A DNA stretch of 64,000 bases from Streptacidiphilus albus JL83 (lineage in GTDB: Bacteria; Actinomycetota; Actinomycetes; Streptomycetales; Streptomycetaceae), in assembly GCF_000744705.1 (NCBI RefSeq), contig NZ_JQML01000001.1, positions 7,202,017 through 7,266,016 on the forward strand. The letters run 5' to 3'. Shown in pieces: positions 27,191-36,800 of this stretch. The position numbers and the translations under genes are program-made. The notes beneath the pieces were generated by a model. It searched no databases. It saw only the letters and a list, made by a program, of their open reading frames with translations, and was not told the origin of the DNA. Within the stretch, counting starts at the first letter, position 1, and every line of letters starts with the position of its first letter.

Positions 27191-27357
27191 GCCCCCATTG
27201 TCGGGTCGCCGCAGACCGACGTGGTGGTGATTCCGACAAGGCACGCCTTTTGCTGCTGTCACACCGTTTCCACAAAGTCGGTCAATACCGTCGGAACGGT
27301 AGGACGTGGACGGGAATGCGTCCGGCCTTTCCGTTCCCGGAAGTTAGGGAGAAGATC

Positions 27358-27879
27358 ATGAGCAAGTTGTCCCTGCGCAAGCACGGAGTCGCTGCCGGCG
27401 CGATCGTTCTGGCGGGCGGGCTCGCCGTCGGCGGTGCCACGGCCTATGCCGCAGCGGGCTCCCCGGCAGCCGTCCCCACCGGCACGACGGCCAGTCTCAC
27501 CAGCACCACGGCGGCCGGGACCGGTCCCCTGACCTTGGCGAAGTCGGGCCATGCCCGGGTTCGGATACCGGTCGGGATCCACGGTCAGGTGACCGTGAAG
27601 AACGGCAAGACCGGGCAGTACGTCGTCCGAGAGTGGCAGCGCGGCCAGATCACCGCCGTTTCCGGCAGCACGGTCACCGTCAAGAGCACCGACGGCACCA
27701 CCTGGACCTGGACCACCGCGAGCAACACGAAGATCACCCGCGACGGCAAGAAGATCGCCGAGTCGGCCCTCGCCACGGGCAACAAGGTCGAGATCCTGGG
27801 CAACCAGTCGGGCAGCGCCAACGACGCCACCCGGATCTTCGCCCCCACCGGGACTCAGGGACAGGGCGCCACCGCCTGA
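27358..27879 (+). CDS. Small secreted protein with a DUF5666-like beta domain
   Basis: A 173-aa protein with a signal peptide (MSKLSLRKHGVAAGAIVLAGGLAVGGATAYA, cleavage about residue 31), a Thr/Ser/Ala-rich linker, then a beta-rich segment (HGQVTVKNGKTGQYVVREWQRGQITAVSGSTVTVKSTDG...DGKKIAESALATGNKVEILG) that resembles DUF5666 domains. The function is unknown; extracytoplasmic location is inferred from the signal peptide. ATG 27358 is chosen because it places the signal peptide at the N-terminus; the frame opens earlier at 27250. Confidence 0.7.
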   Translation: MSKLSLRKHGVAAGAIVLAGGLAVGGATAYAAAGSPAAVPTGTTASLTSTTAAGTGPLTLAKSGHARVRIPVGIHGQVTVKNGKTGQYVVREWQRGQITAVSGSTVTVKSTDGTTWTWTTASNTKITRDGKKIAESALATGNKVEILGNQSGSANDATRIFAPTGTQGQGATA

Positions 27880-28322
27880 CCGGCACAGCGGCCCGACCGG
27901 CATGGCGACCTGGCCGGTTTCTCAGCCTGACCGGTTTCGCGGCCTGGCCCGCTTCTCAGAGTGCGGGCCCCGAGGCCCGCAGTCAGGTCCCGGCCTCCGG
28001 ACTCCTGGCTCCGAGTTCCGCCTCCATGGTTCTGCTTCCATGGTTCCTGTTCCAGGGAGAGGCTGGCAGACCGCAGCAGAACCGATTCTGACGCGACAAC
28101 AGCTCACTGTCGTCACCCCCCGGTGGTCGCGCTGCCAAGGTCCCGCAAACGACCACGCGCATGGGCGCCCACCGGCGCGCCCTGCCCGCCGTTGCTATCG
28201 TCCCTGCCCCGCTCCTGCCTCCATCCCTGTGCACTCGCGCACTGGCGTGGTCGCCCGCCGTCCGGCTCGGTGAGGTGCGCCCCCGCATGGAACAGTTCGT
28301 AGGCCGCGAGGGATGATGTCGC
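27880..28322. other. Intergenic stretch with a hairpin
   Basis: 443 bp without a supported gene. A perfect 8-bp stem with 4-nt loop (TGCGGGCC / GGCCCGCA, 27962-27981) may terminate the secreted-protein gene. Short CATGGTTC-type direct repeats lie at about 28025-28050. Nothing else is seen. Confidence 0.5.
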
Positions 28323-29750
28323 GTGCCCAGCGAACAGCTCTCCGAGTCCTCACCCCCACCGCCCACACCCACACCCATATCCGCGCCGCAGCCCGATGGA
28401 CCGGTGTCGTCGCCCGCCGCCACCGACCCCGCTTCCGCCGCCACGTCCGCCGCGCCGGCTTCCGCACCAGACCCCGGCCGCTGGCGCAGGATCGCGGGTA
28501 CCGCGCTCGCAGACGTCACGCCACTGCGTAGCAGCGCCCACTTCCGGCGCCTCTGGTTCGGGCAGAGCGTCTCCTCCATCGGCCAGCAGATGACCGCCCT
28601 GGCCATCTCCGTCCAGGTCTACGCACTCACCAAGTCGACCTTCGCGACCGGGCTGGTCGGCCTGTGCTCGCTCGTTCCGCTGGTCGCCTTCGGCCTGTAC
28701 GGCGGTGCCATCGCCGACACCATGGACCGGCGCAAGCTCGGCCTGTTCGGCGCGTCGGGGCTCGCCGTCCTCTCCGCCGGCCTGGCGATCCAGGCGTTCC
28801 TCGGCGTGCACCAGGTGGCCGTGCTGTACGCGGTGGTGGCCCTGCAAGCGGTCTGCTTCGCGCTCAACGCCCCGGCCCGGTCGTCCATGGTGCCGCGACT
28901 GGTACCGGCCGAGCAGTTGCCGGCCGCCAATGCGCTCTCCACCGTCAGCATGAACCTGGGCCTCACCGTCGGGCCGATGCTCGGCGGCGTGATGATCGGC
29001 ATCTGGAGCTACCAGGCGGCCTACCTGGTCGACGCGCTCGCGTTCAGCGCATCGCTGTACGCGATGTGGCGGCTGCCCTCGATGCTCCCGGACACTGCCG
29101 CCCGCGGTGCCTCCGGTACGGGCCCGGCGGCACGTCCGCGCGCCTCCGTCCTGGACGGCCTGCGCTTCCTCCGGGATCGGCCGAACCTCCGGATGAGCTT
29201 CCTCGCGGACCTGGCCGCGATGGTCTTCGGCATGCCGCGCGCCCTGTTCCCGGCGCTGGCCGTGGTGCTCTACCACGGGGACGCCAGCACGGTCGGGCTG
29301 CTCGCCGCCGCCCCGGCCGTCGGCGCGCTGCTCGGCGCGCTGTTCTCCGGGTGGGTCGGGAGGGTCCGCAGACACGGCCTCGCCGTCGCGATCGCGGTCG
29401 CGACCTGGGGGCTCTCCATCGCCGGCTTCGGGCTGGCCCGCCACCTGTGGCTGGGCCTGCTGCTGCTCGCAGTGGCGGGGGCGTCCGACACTGTCAGCAT
29501 GATCTTCCGCAACACGATCATGCAGGAGGCCGCCCCGGACGACATGCGAGGCAGGCTCCAGGGGGTCTTCGTCGTCGTGGTCGCCGGCGGGCCGCGACTC
29601 GGCGACTTCGAGTCCGGCAGTGTCGCCCAGTTGACCTCGCCGACCGTCTCCGCCGTCAGCGGCGGCCTCGCCTGCGTCGCGGCCCTGCTGCTGCTCCTCG
29701 CGCGCTACCCGGGCTTCGTTCGCTACGACGCCCACCATCCGACGCCCTGA
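28323..29750 (+). CDS. MFS transporter (EntS-like MFS_3 family)
   Basis: A 475-aa major facilitator with a long Pro/Ser/Ala-rich cytosolic N-terminus (residues 1-55), then about 12 transmembrane helices. The first (FRRLWFGQSVSSIGQQMTALAISVQVYALT), the loop GGAIADTMDRRKLG (motif A: D-x3-R-R) and the mid-protein PARSSMVPRLVPAEQLPAANAL are typical of the MFS_3 group that includes the enterobactin exporter EntS. The last helices end ACVAALLLLLARYPGFVRYD. GTG start at 28323. The substrate is not evident; no biosynthetic genes adjoin. It lies just upstream of the tRNA-Pro integration site. Confidence 0.85.
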   Translation: MPSEQLSESSPPPPTPTPISAPQPDGPVSSPAATDPASAATSAAPASAPDPGRWRRIAGTALADVTPLRSSAHFRRLWFGQSVSSIGQQMTALAISVQVYALTKSTFATGLVGLCSLVPLVAFGLYGGAIADTMDRRKLGLFGASGLAVLSAGLAIQAFLGVHQVAVLYAVVALQAVCFALNAPARSSMVPRLVPAEQLPAANALSTVSMNLGLTVGPMLGGVMIGIWSYQAAYLVDALAFSASLYAMWRLPSMLPDTAARGASGTGPAARPRASVLDGLRFLRDRPNLRMSFLADLAAMVFGMPRALFPALAVVLYHGDASTVGLLAAAPAVGALLGALFSGWVGRVRRHGLAVAIAVATWGLSIAGFGLARHLWLGLLLLAVAGASDTVSMIFRNTIMQEAAPDDMRGRLQGVFVVVVAGGPRLGDFESGSVAQLTSPTVSAVSGGLACVAALLLLLARYPGFVRYDAHHPTP

Positions 29751-29886
29751 CCTGGACCTCCGCCCCGCCAGGGGTCCCACCCCGGCGGCCGAAAGGTGGG
29801 CGCCAGCACCGCCCCACGTGCTGTATTGTTCTTCCTGTGCCCGGGAGACCGGGGACAGGCCGCAAAGCCGCAAGGCAGAGCAGCCT

Positions 29887-29960
29887 CGGGACGTGGCGCA
29901 GCTTGGTAGCGCACCTGACTGGGGGTCAGGGGGTCGCAGGTTCAAATCCTGTCGTCCCGA
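29887..29960 (+). tRNA. tRNA-Pro (anticodon GGG)
   Basis: 74-nt cloverleaf read by eye: acceptor CGGGACG / CGTCCCG plus A73; D-arm GCGC-AGCTTGGTA-GCGC; anticodon stem CCTGA / TCAGG with loop CTGGGGG, giving GGG at the anticodon; T-arm GCAGG-TTCAAAT-CCTGT. No CCA is encoded. Its 3' half (from 29919) is the left copy of the 45-bp att repeat of the island, and the gene is left intact by the integration. Confidence 0.95.
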
Positions 29961-29963
29961 CAG
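29919..29963 (+). repeat. Left att repeat (3' end of tRNA-Pro)
   Basis: 45 bp from the anticodon loop of tRNA-Pro to three bases past its 3' end, repeated exactly at 62785-62829 in the same orientation. The next bases differ between the two copies. Confidence 0.9.
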
Positions 29964-29981
29964 AGGGTTTTAGCAGGTGAG

Positions 29982-30018
29982 AGGCCGTTTCCGCTGCAAG
30001 GCGGGAGCGGCCTTTTTT
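29982..30018 (+). terminator. Rho-independent terminator after tRNA-Pro
   Basis: Stem AGGCCGTTTCCGC / GCGGGAGCGGCCT with a 6-nt loop and a run of six T (30013-30018). It lies in the island arm just past the left att copy, so the tRNA transcript now ends on element DNA. Confidence 0.75.
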
Positions 30019-30069
30019 GCCTTTCTGGGGGTTGGTGGTCGCAGTGTGGTCGTGAACGTCGGTTCACGC

Positions 30070-31310
30070 TGCCCTTGCCGAATACCTCATCCAGGCTGGT
30101 CAGGCCGCGTGTTGGTACTCGTGGAGTATGCCGCCGAGTCGTGCTCGTCGTCGTATGTCCAGATGGGCGATTCGGCCCGGGTCTTCGATCGGAGCGGGCA
30201 GTGCGTGGAGTGGCCGGGCGTTGGCGATGCCCTGGTGTGGCCGGTGCGCGTTGTAGAACGTCTCGAACTCGCGCAGGGCGTGCAGGAGGTGGCGCTGGTC
30301 CCAGATCAGTGTGCGGTCCAGCAGTTCTCGTCTGCAGGTCTGGACCCAGCGCTCCGTGATCGAGTTCATGCGCGGTATGCGGACGCCGCTGAGCACGACT
30401 TCGATTCCCGCGTCCTTGAGCACGTCGTCGAACAGCTGGGGGAACTTCCCGTCCCGGTCCCTGATCAGGTAGCGCGCCCGGCAGCCGGAGTCCTCGAGGT
30501 CCATGACGAGGTTCTTCGCGGCTTGGACCACCCAGGACCCGGTCGGGTGCTTGGTGGCGCCCAGGATCCGGATCCGGCGGTTGGCGTGCTCGATCACGGC
30601 GAATACGTAGAGGCGGGCGCCGGTCAGTGTGACGGTCTCGAAGAAGTCGCATGCGAGGAGCGCGTCGGCTTGGGAGCGCAGGAAGTCCGCCCAGGTGCTC
30701 GATGCACGCTCGGGGGACGGCTCGATGCCGGCTTCCTTGAGGATCTCCCAGACTGTGGATGCGGCCACTTTCACTCCGAGCACGAGCAGTTCGCCGTGCA
30801 GGCGCCGGTAGCCCCAGTTCGGGTTCTCCCTGGCCAGACGAAGGACGAGGGCGCGGATCGAGTGCACGGTGCGGGGCCGGCCTCCGCGTTTGGGCCTGGA
30901 CTGGGCGGCGTGTCGGCGGGCGATCAGGTTGCGGTGCCAGCGCAGTACGGTGTCGGGTCGCACCAGTAGTCGGACCCGGCGTAGTGCTTCCCGTGGAAGG
31001 CTCTGGAGAAGTGACGCGAGAAAGGCCCGGTCGATGGCGTGGAAGCGGACCTGTTGTCCGTTCAGCTGTCTTTCCAGGACGGTGATGTGATGGCGCAGAG
31101 CCAGGATCTCGATGTCCTTCTCGCGGTCGCTCATCGGCAGCAGCCGCAGCAGTGCGAACGTGTTCGTCATGCCCAGATACGCCAGTTTCAGCAGCACAAC
31201 CGGTCATCATGCCGCACTCGCCGCCACCGCGCGACGGCGCCTACTCGAGCACCCGCACTCGACATCGATGGGCCATCCCACCTGCATGGATGAGGTATTC
31301 GGCAAGGGCA
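30070..31310. mobile_element. Insertion sequence copy 1 (rve-type transposase)
   Basis: 1241-bp element with 24-bp perfect terminal inverted repeats starting TGCCCTTGCCGAATACCTCA (30070-30093 and 31287-31310). It carries one transposase gene on the minus strand. A copy of the same length lies at 59319-60559, in the same orientation and differing at only two positions that I noticed. No target duplication is visible here. Confidence 0.85.
30100..31197 (-). CDS. Transposase with rve (DDE) integrase core, IS481/IS3-like
   Basis: A 365-aa single-ORF transposase. The N-terminal region has HTH-like helices ([26 protein letters not shown]) and a winged segment [17 protein letters not shown]. The catalytic core shows [12 protein letters not shown] (first Asp), [15 protein letters not shown] (second Asp) and [20 protein letters not shown] (Glu), and ends [17 protein letters not shown]. 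All three catalytic residues are intact, so this copy could be active. It differs from the copy at 59349-60446 by one residue (H versus Q in ILALRHHITV). Confidence 0.9.
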   Translation of the reverse strand: MLLKLAYLGMTNTFALLRLLPMSDREKDIEILALRHHITVLERQLNGQQVRFHAIDRAFLASLLQSLPREALRRVRLLVRPDTVLRWHRNLIARRHAAQSRPKRGGRPRTVHSIRALVLRLARENPNWGYRRLHGELLVLGVKVAASTVWEILKEAGIEPSPERASSTWADFLRSQADALLACDFFETVTLTGARLYVFAVIEHANRRIRILGATKHPTGSWVVQAAKNLVMDLEDSGCRARYLIRDRDGKFPQLFDDVLKDAGIEVVLSGVRIPRMNSITERWVQTCRRELLDRTLIWDQRHLLHALREFETFYNAHRPHQGIANARPLHALPAPIEDPGRIAHLDIRRRARLGGILHEYQHAA

Positions 31311-31392
31311 AGTCGGCCCAGCTGTCCTGTGCGTACTGCGCCCAGTGGCGCGCCCACTGGTCCGACGGATGGCCGGACCAGGATCTCGCTGC

Positions 31393-32694
31393 TCACGCTG
31401 TGGTGGTGAGGGGGATGGTGGTGTCGGTGTGTCCGTCGGGGGTTTTGACGGCGAGGGTGGGGTTGGTGGGGGTGCCGGTGAGGTCGAGGTGGAGGGTGAG
31501 GCCGGGCCAGTCGGTGAGGACGAGGTTGTGGGTGAGGTGGAGGGGTTGGGGTGGGCCGTTGCCGGTGCGGGTGGCGATGGTCTGGGTGGTGGTGAGGAGG
31601 GTGGTGCGGGTGAGGGTGTTGTCGGTGCTGTCGATGAGTTGGCGGGTGGCGGCGAAGACGTTGGGGAGCATGGTGTCGATGCTGCCGGGTTGGCCGAGGA
31701 CGGCGCCGACGAGGGTGGTGTGGTGGCCGTCGACGGTGGTGGCGGCGGAGAACAGGAGGCAGCCGCCGGCCCAGTAGGTGGAGCCGGTTTTGATGCCGTT
31801 GACGCCGTCGGTGCCGAGCAGGGTGTTGTAGTTGGTGACGGTGCCGCTGGGGATGGTGGCGCTGGTTTCGTCGACGAGGTCGGCGAAGGCGGGGTCGTTC
31901 ATGGCGGCTTCGCCGAGGGTGACCAGGTCGGTGGCGGTTGAGATGGAGGTGCCGAGGTAGCCGGAGGGCTGGGTGAAGCTGGTGTGGGTCATGCCCAGGG
32001 CGGTGGCGGTGGTGTTCATCCTGGCGACGAACGCGTTCTCGGTGCCGGAGTCCCAGTCGGCGAGGATCTGGGCCATGTTGTCGGCGGAGGCGAGCATGAG
32101 GGCCTGCAGGGCCTGGCGTTCGGTGAACTGCTCGCCGGTGGTGACGGGGACCAGGGACTGCTGGAGGGCTTCCTCCTGGGGGAGTTGGGCTGCTTCTGCG
32201 GGGGTGACGGTGATGCTGGGGCCTTGTTGGCCGACCGCGAGGGGGTGGTCCTTGAGGATGAGGTAGGCGGTCATGGTCTTGGTGACCGAGGCGATGGGCT
32301 GGGGTGTGCTGCTGGGGCCGCTGCTGCCTATGGTGCCCAGGCCTTCGACGGCGACGGCGGCCTGTCCGGAGGAGGGCCAGTCCAGGTCGGTGCGGCCGGG
32401 GACGGTCAGTGTGGCCGGGACGGCGAGGGTCACCCGGGGGGCCTGGGGACTGGGTGTGGAAGCGGCAGAACTGCCTGATGGTGCGGGGGTCGCGGCGGCG
32501 GCCTCGGCTGCGTGGGCCGGGGGGGAGGAGTGTGTCGTGAGCAGGCCGCCGACACCGAGGACGGCGCAGGTGAGGGCGGCTGCTATCCAGCCGTAGCGTG
32601 GTCCGCGGCGCCGGGTGGCGCGTCGGCGGCCGCCCCGGGTGCTGCCGCGTCCGCCGCTGGGGCGGTGGCTGTGGGCGGGGGCGGGTCTGGACAC
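31393..32694 (-). CDS. D-alanyl-D-alanine carboxypeptidase (PBP5/DacA type)
   Basis: A 433-aa exported penicillin-binding enzyme that trims the terminal D-Ala from peptidoglycan stem peptides. It has a strongly basic N-terminus with a transmembrane/signal segment (YGWIAAALTCAVLGVGGLL, about residues 34-52), a Ser/Pro/Ala-rich linker, then the peptidase S11 domain with all three motifs: SVTK (136-139), SADN (203-206) and KTG (302-304). The C-terminal beta region is Thr-rich. It lies 156 bp from an L,D-transpeptidase on the same strand, unusual cargo for a mobile island. Confidence 0.88.
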   Translation of the reverse strand: MSRPAPAHSHRPSGGRGSTRGGRRRATRRRGPRYGWIAAALTCAVLGVGGLLTTHSSPPAHAAEAAAATPAPSGSSAASTPSPQAPRVTLAVPATLTVPGRTDLDWPSSGQAAVAVEGLGTIGSSGPSSTPQPIASVTKTMTAYLILKDHPLAVGQQGPSITVTPAEAAQLPQEEALQQSLVPVTTGEQFTERQALQALMLASADNMAQILADWDSGTENAFVARMNTTATALGMTHTSFTQPSGYLGTSISTATDLVTLGEAAMNDPAFADLVDETSATIPSGTVTNYNTLLGTDGVNGIKTGSTYWAGGCLLFSAATTVDGHHTTLVGAVLGQPGSIDTMLPNVFAATRQLIDSTDNTLTRTTLLTTTQTIATRTGNGPPQPLHLTHNLVLTDWPGLTLHLDLTGTPTNPTLAVKTPDGHTDTTIPLTTTA

Positions 32695-32850
32695 GCGGAT
32701 TCCTCGGGGCGTGAGTGCGGCGGCGGCACGGAGAGTGTAGGGACGGACGAGGGGTCGGCGTGTGCATTCGACTGCCCGGGCCGGACCCGGCCCGGGCAGT
32801 TCGTGGGAGATCGATGCGGGTTGTGGTGTTCTGGGTTTCCGTTTCGGTAT

Positions 32851-33792
32851 CTATCCGATGGCGATGACTGGGTGGTTGGCGGGGTTGATCCAGCGGATGA
32901 TGTCGGTCATCACGGCTTCGGGCAGGGCGACGCAGCCGGCGGTGGGTCCGGCTTCGGGGCCGAGGTCGTGCAGGAAGATGCCGGCGCCGCGGGTGTGGAC
33001 GGCGGGGTCCATGTTGAAGTTGATGACCAGGGCGTTGTGGTACTGGACGGGGTAGTCGGCGAGCTGCTCGCTGCCGTCGGCGCCGTCCTGGGTGAGGTGG
33101 AAGCCGCCCTGGGCGGTGGTGCGCATGGTGTTGTAGTAGGCGGAGGTGGGGTCCTCGTCCCACCAGTCCTGGCTGGTGACGACGTGGTAGGGCATCGCGG
33201 TGCCGGGGTTGGCGCCGTTGCCGAAGCCCTGGGTGATGGTGTAGGTGCCGGTGGGGGTGGTGTCGGTGCCCTGGGTCCGGGTGGCGCCGTTGGTGATGCC
33301 GTTGGCGCCGACGCGGGCGGCGGAGGTGGTGTAGAGGGCCTTCCAGGTGGTGCCGGTCTTCTGCCAGGCGGTGACGGTGGCGTAGGTGCCGTTGGCCTTG
33401 ACGGTGATGACCTGGGTGGCGTTGCCGACGCTGACGGCCACGGGGAACGGTGTGGCGGGGGGCTTGGCGGCGGTGGCGACGTAGGAGCCTGCGGGCAGGT
33501 TGAGCTTCTCGCCGGGGCGGATGACGTAGGGCGAGGAGATGTGGTTGTCCTTGGCCAGGGCTATGTAGCCGCCGGGGACGTGGTCCTTGGCGGCTATGCC
33601 GGACAGGGTGTCGCCGCCGACGACGGTGTAGCTGGTGACCGGGGTGGTGCCGGTGGGGGTGGTGGCGGCCTGGGCGGCGGCGGTGCCCAGCAGGCTGGCG
33701 CCTGCCCCTGCTGCGGCGACGGCCGCGGTGGTGGCGCCCTGGCGCAGGAGCGGTGTGCGGGGCCGGGCGTGGCGTCCGGAGGACTGGGTCAT
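32851..33792 (-). CDS. LysM plus L,D-transpeptidase (YkuD) secreted protein
   Basis: A 313-aa exported cell-wall enzyme. It has a Tat/Sec-like signal (QGATTAAVAAAGAGASLLGTAAAQA), a LysM peptidoglycan-binding domain (SYTVVGGDTLSGIAAKDH...VIRPGEKLNLP, about residues 53-99), then a YkuD L,D-transpeptidase domain. The catalytic pair lies in FLHDLGPEAGPTAGCVALP (His about 275, Cys about 287). It would make 3-3 cross-links or cleave in peptidoglycan. Same strand as the neighbouring D,D-carboxypeptidase, whose product (tetrapeptide stems) is its donor substrate, so the two make biochemical sense together. Confidence 0.85.
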   Translation of the reverse strand: MTQSSGRHARPRTPLLRQGATTAAVAAAGAGASLLGTAAAQAATTPTGTTPVTSYTVVGGDTLSGIAAKDHVPGGYIALAKDNHISSPYVIRPGEKLNLPAGSYVATAAKPPATPFPVAVSVGNATQVITVKANGTYATVTAWQKTGTTWKALYTTSAARVGANGITNGATRTQGTDTTPTGTYTITQGFGNGANPGTAMPYHVVTSQDWWDEDPTSAYYNTMRTTAQGGFHLTQDGADGSEQLADYPVQYHNALVINFNMDPAVHTRGAGIFLHDLGPEAGPTAGCVALPEAVMTDIIRWINPANHPVIAIG

Positions 33793-33867
33793 GGTGTGTT
33801 CTTCCCTGGGAGTGGGCCCCGGTCGACCGGCCGGGGCCCACGTGAATTCGGTTCTTCTGGAAGGGTG

Positions 33868-36800
33868 TTACTGGATCTGCTGGTAGAGCGCGGTGACCTG
33901 GTTCGGAGCGAGAGCGTAGTTGAATGCTTGGACGTTGCTGATCGATCCGGGGAAGTCGGCGACGGTGCCCGGGGTGTTGCCGCCGTCGGCACCGCCGATC
34001 AGCAGCGGTCCGTTTGCCGCCCAGGGGGTGGTGTCGGTGCCGGTGCCGACCAGGGTGCCGTTGACGTACAGGCTCATGGTGCCGGTGGCGGCGCTGTAGG
34101 TGCCGACCAGGTGGTACCAGGTTCCCGCTGTCACGGCGGCGGTGCTGCTGGCGTGGTAGTAGGCGGGGGCGCCGGCGGAGTCGGTGCTCGGCACGACCAG
34201 GGCCCAGCCCTTGTAGGCGGCCGAGTACTGGAGGTAGAAGCCGCAGCGCACGCCGGTGGCGTCGCGCTGTCCGACCGCGGTGTAGTAGCCGGTGGTGCTG
34301 AACCCGGTGTTGAGCTTGGCCCAGGCGGAGACCGTGTAGCTGCCGGTGGTGTTGATGACGCCGGTGTTGGCGCTGGCGGCGTAGCCGGTTGTGCCGTCGA
34401 ACGCGAGGGATTCGCCGCGGGTGGCGTCGTTGGTCCAGGTCGCTCCGGTGGCGCTGAGTGTGAGTGGGTTGTTGCCGGTGTTGGTGTTGGTGATGGCGTT
34501 GGGGGTGAGGATTTGGTTGCCGTCGTCGGTGGCGGCGGTGTCTTGGGCGACGGTCACTGCGGTGCTCGTATTGCCGTCGTTGAGATCCCAGGTGTCCTGT
34601 GGTGACAGGAGTGTGTTGGCCAGCGCGCCGAAGGCGGCGACGGAGAGGTTGGCGTGGTCGCCGCCGTCCGCGCCGGGGGCGAGCTTCTCCACACCGGGAT
34701 TGCTGGTGTCGGGGACCGCGACTGCGGCGTCGTAGTCGGCGAAGTAGACCGCGGGGGTGCTCCAGGGGTTGCCGAGGTTCATGCCGCCCAGGTAGGCGTT
34801 GACGTCCATGCGGTTGGCGTCGACGGTACTCAGGGTGCAGGGGTCGTTCGGGGTTGCCCCGTCGCCGGTGAACCCGTCGCACGGGGTCAGCGAGGTGAGG
34901 ACCACGGTGATGCCCCAGCCCTGGAGCTGCTGGACCAGGGCGAGGTAGCCGTTGGTCTGCAGGTCGGTGTTGCTGTCGCCGGCCAGGAGGTCTTCCAGGC
35001 CCTCACTGACGATGACGGTCTTGATGCCCGGCTGGTCCAGGACGTCGCGGTCGATGCGGGACAGGGCGGAGGGTCCGCCGACGGCGCTGCCGTCGAAGGT
35101 TTCCGGGTTGTCCGTCATGAGGTCGTTGGACTCGATGCCCTCGGCCAGCACGCCGAAGGGCTGTGCGGTGCTGGGCTCGGCGCCCGACAGCGCGTCGGAG
35201 ACCCGGTCGCCGTTGGAGTTGGGCAGTGTGGTGCCGGACTGGAGCGGGTCGATCAGGTTGTCGCCGAGCACGGCCTCGGTGGGGACGTTGGCGGACTGCA
35301 CGTCCAGGTCGGTGACCAGGTCGGTGAAGTTGCCGTAGGCGGCGGCGTTCGTGGTGAACGGGGTGGTGCTGGTGCTGGTGGTCAGGTCACCGGAGCCCGT
35401 GCTGGTGATGTATTCGTAGGAGCCGTTGGCGTAGGAGTGCTGCACCAGGTAGGGGACCGAGTTCGAGAGCTGGTAGGACACCAGCAGGTACTGGCCCGCG
35501 GTCACGGTGAACGGCAGCGGGTCGCTGTAGACCATCCCGCCCTGGGGCACCACGGTGCTCGGGCTGCCGCCGAATGTCAGCGTGGTGGGTGTGGCTGCCG
35601 GGACGGCGCCGATCGTGTTCGGTGTGGAGCTGAGCGCGATGGTGGCGTGGGCGATGTCCAGGGTGCTGGTGCCCAGGCTGTTGTCGAGTTTGACGCGGAC
35701 GGTGGTGCCGGAGATGGAGGGCTTGAGGGCGATGCGGAACGTCTGGTCGGAGAAGTTGCTGCCGCCCAGGAGGTTGTAGTTGCCCTCGTTCGGGTTGCCC
35801 CAGGCGCCGGTCCAGGACTGCCCGGTGGGCGGGGTGGCGTAGGTGCCGTTCGCCTCGGGGGTGCCCGCGGTGGTGTTGCGTGTCGCCATGGCGAAGATGT
35901 GCAGGGCCTGCTGTCCGCCGTTGACCGACTGGCTGACGTCGGGCAGCGTCACCGAGGCGATCGTGAGTCCCGGGGTGATCGGGACGGCGAAGGGGTAGAG
36001 CTTCACGGCCTGGGTCTTCTGGCCCGTGGGGGTGTTCGAGTGCGGGAGGGAGACCGCGGCCAGCGAGGCGGGGCCGCTGACCCAGTCCGGGACAGTGAGG
36101 GTGTAGGTGCTGCTGGTGCCGTTGGTGTAGGTGATCGTGCCGGTCGGCGCGCACCAGTTCATCGGGTTGGTGCCGCTGAAGCAGTAGGAGCCGGCGAAGG
36201 GTGTGTTCGCGGGGACGTAGGGGGCGGTCGTGTCGCCGGCGATCGCGCCGGTGACGGTCGTGGTCGAGTTCGTGGACGTGGCGAGGAACACCAGCGCATT
36301 GCCGCTGCCGGTGAAGCCGACCGTCTGGTTGGCGGCCATGACGTTGTCGGCCTGGCCCGATCCGAAGGCGGGGAGCTTGATGGAGGCACCGTCGACGGTG
36401 ACCCAGTTCGCGCTGTTCCAGCCCGCGTTGGCCAGGTCTGTCGCCGAGAAGCTGTTTGTGCCGTCCGCCGCGCCTTCGGACATGTTGCTGTCCGGGGAGA
36501 TCGCGGTGTTGTTGTAGCAGGCGGCCAGCGATGTGCACGTACTGGCCGCGTGCCCTGCTGCCAGGAACGGGTAGCTCTGTTCAGCGGAGAGGTCGCCGGC
36601 CGCGTCCATCGAGTAGACGTACAGGGTGTGCGGGCCCGGGGAGGGCGGGGTGACCGTGATCGTGGCGGCGTTCCCGGACGCGGCCACGGTCTGGCTGGCC
36701 GGCGGGTTGCTGGTGGCCGGGGGCTGGTCGAGCCTGTAGATGAACGTCGTGGCCGTGGTGCCGTTCCCGGTGATGGAGAACGAGCCGGGCGTGCCCGCGG

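Noticed and set aside
31241..34882. Very long minus-strand open frame (1213 codons)
   Set aside because: Composition is Arg/His/Pro-rich and it overlaps three well-supported genes in another frame; a GC-bias shadow.
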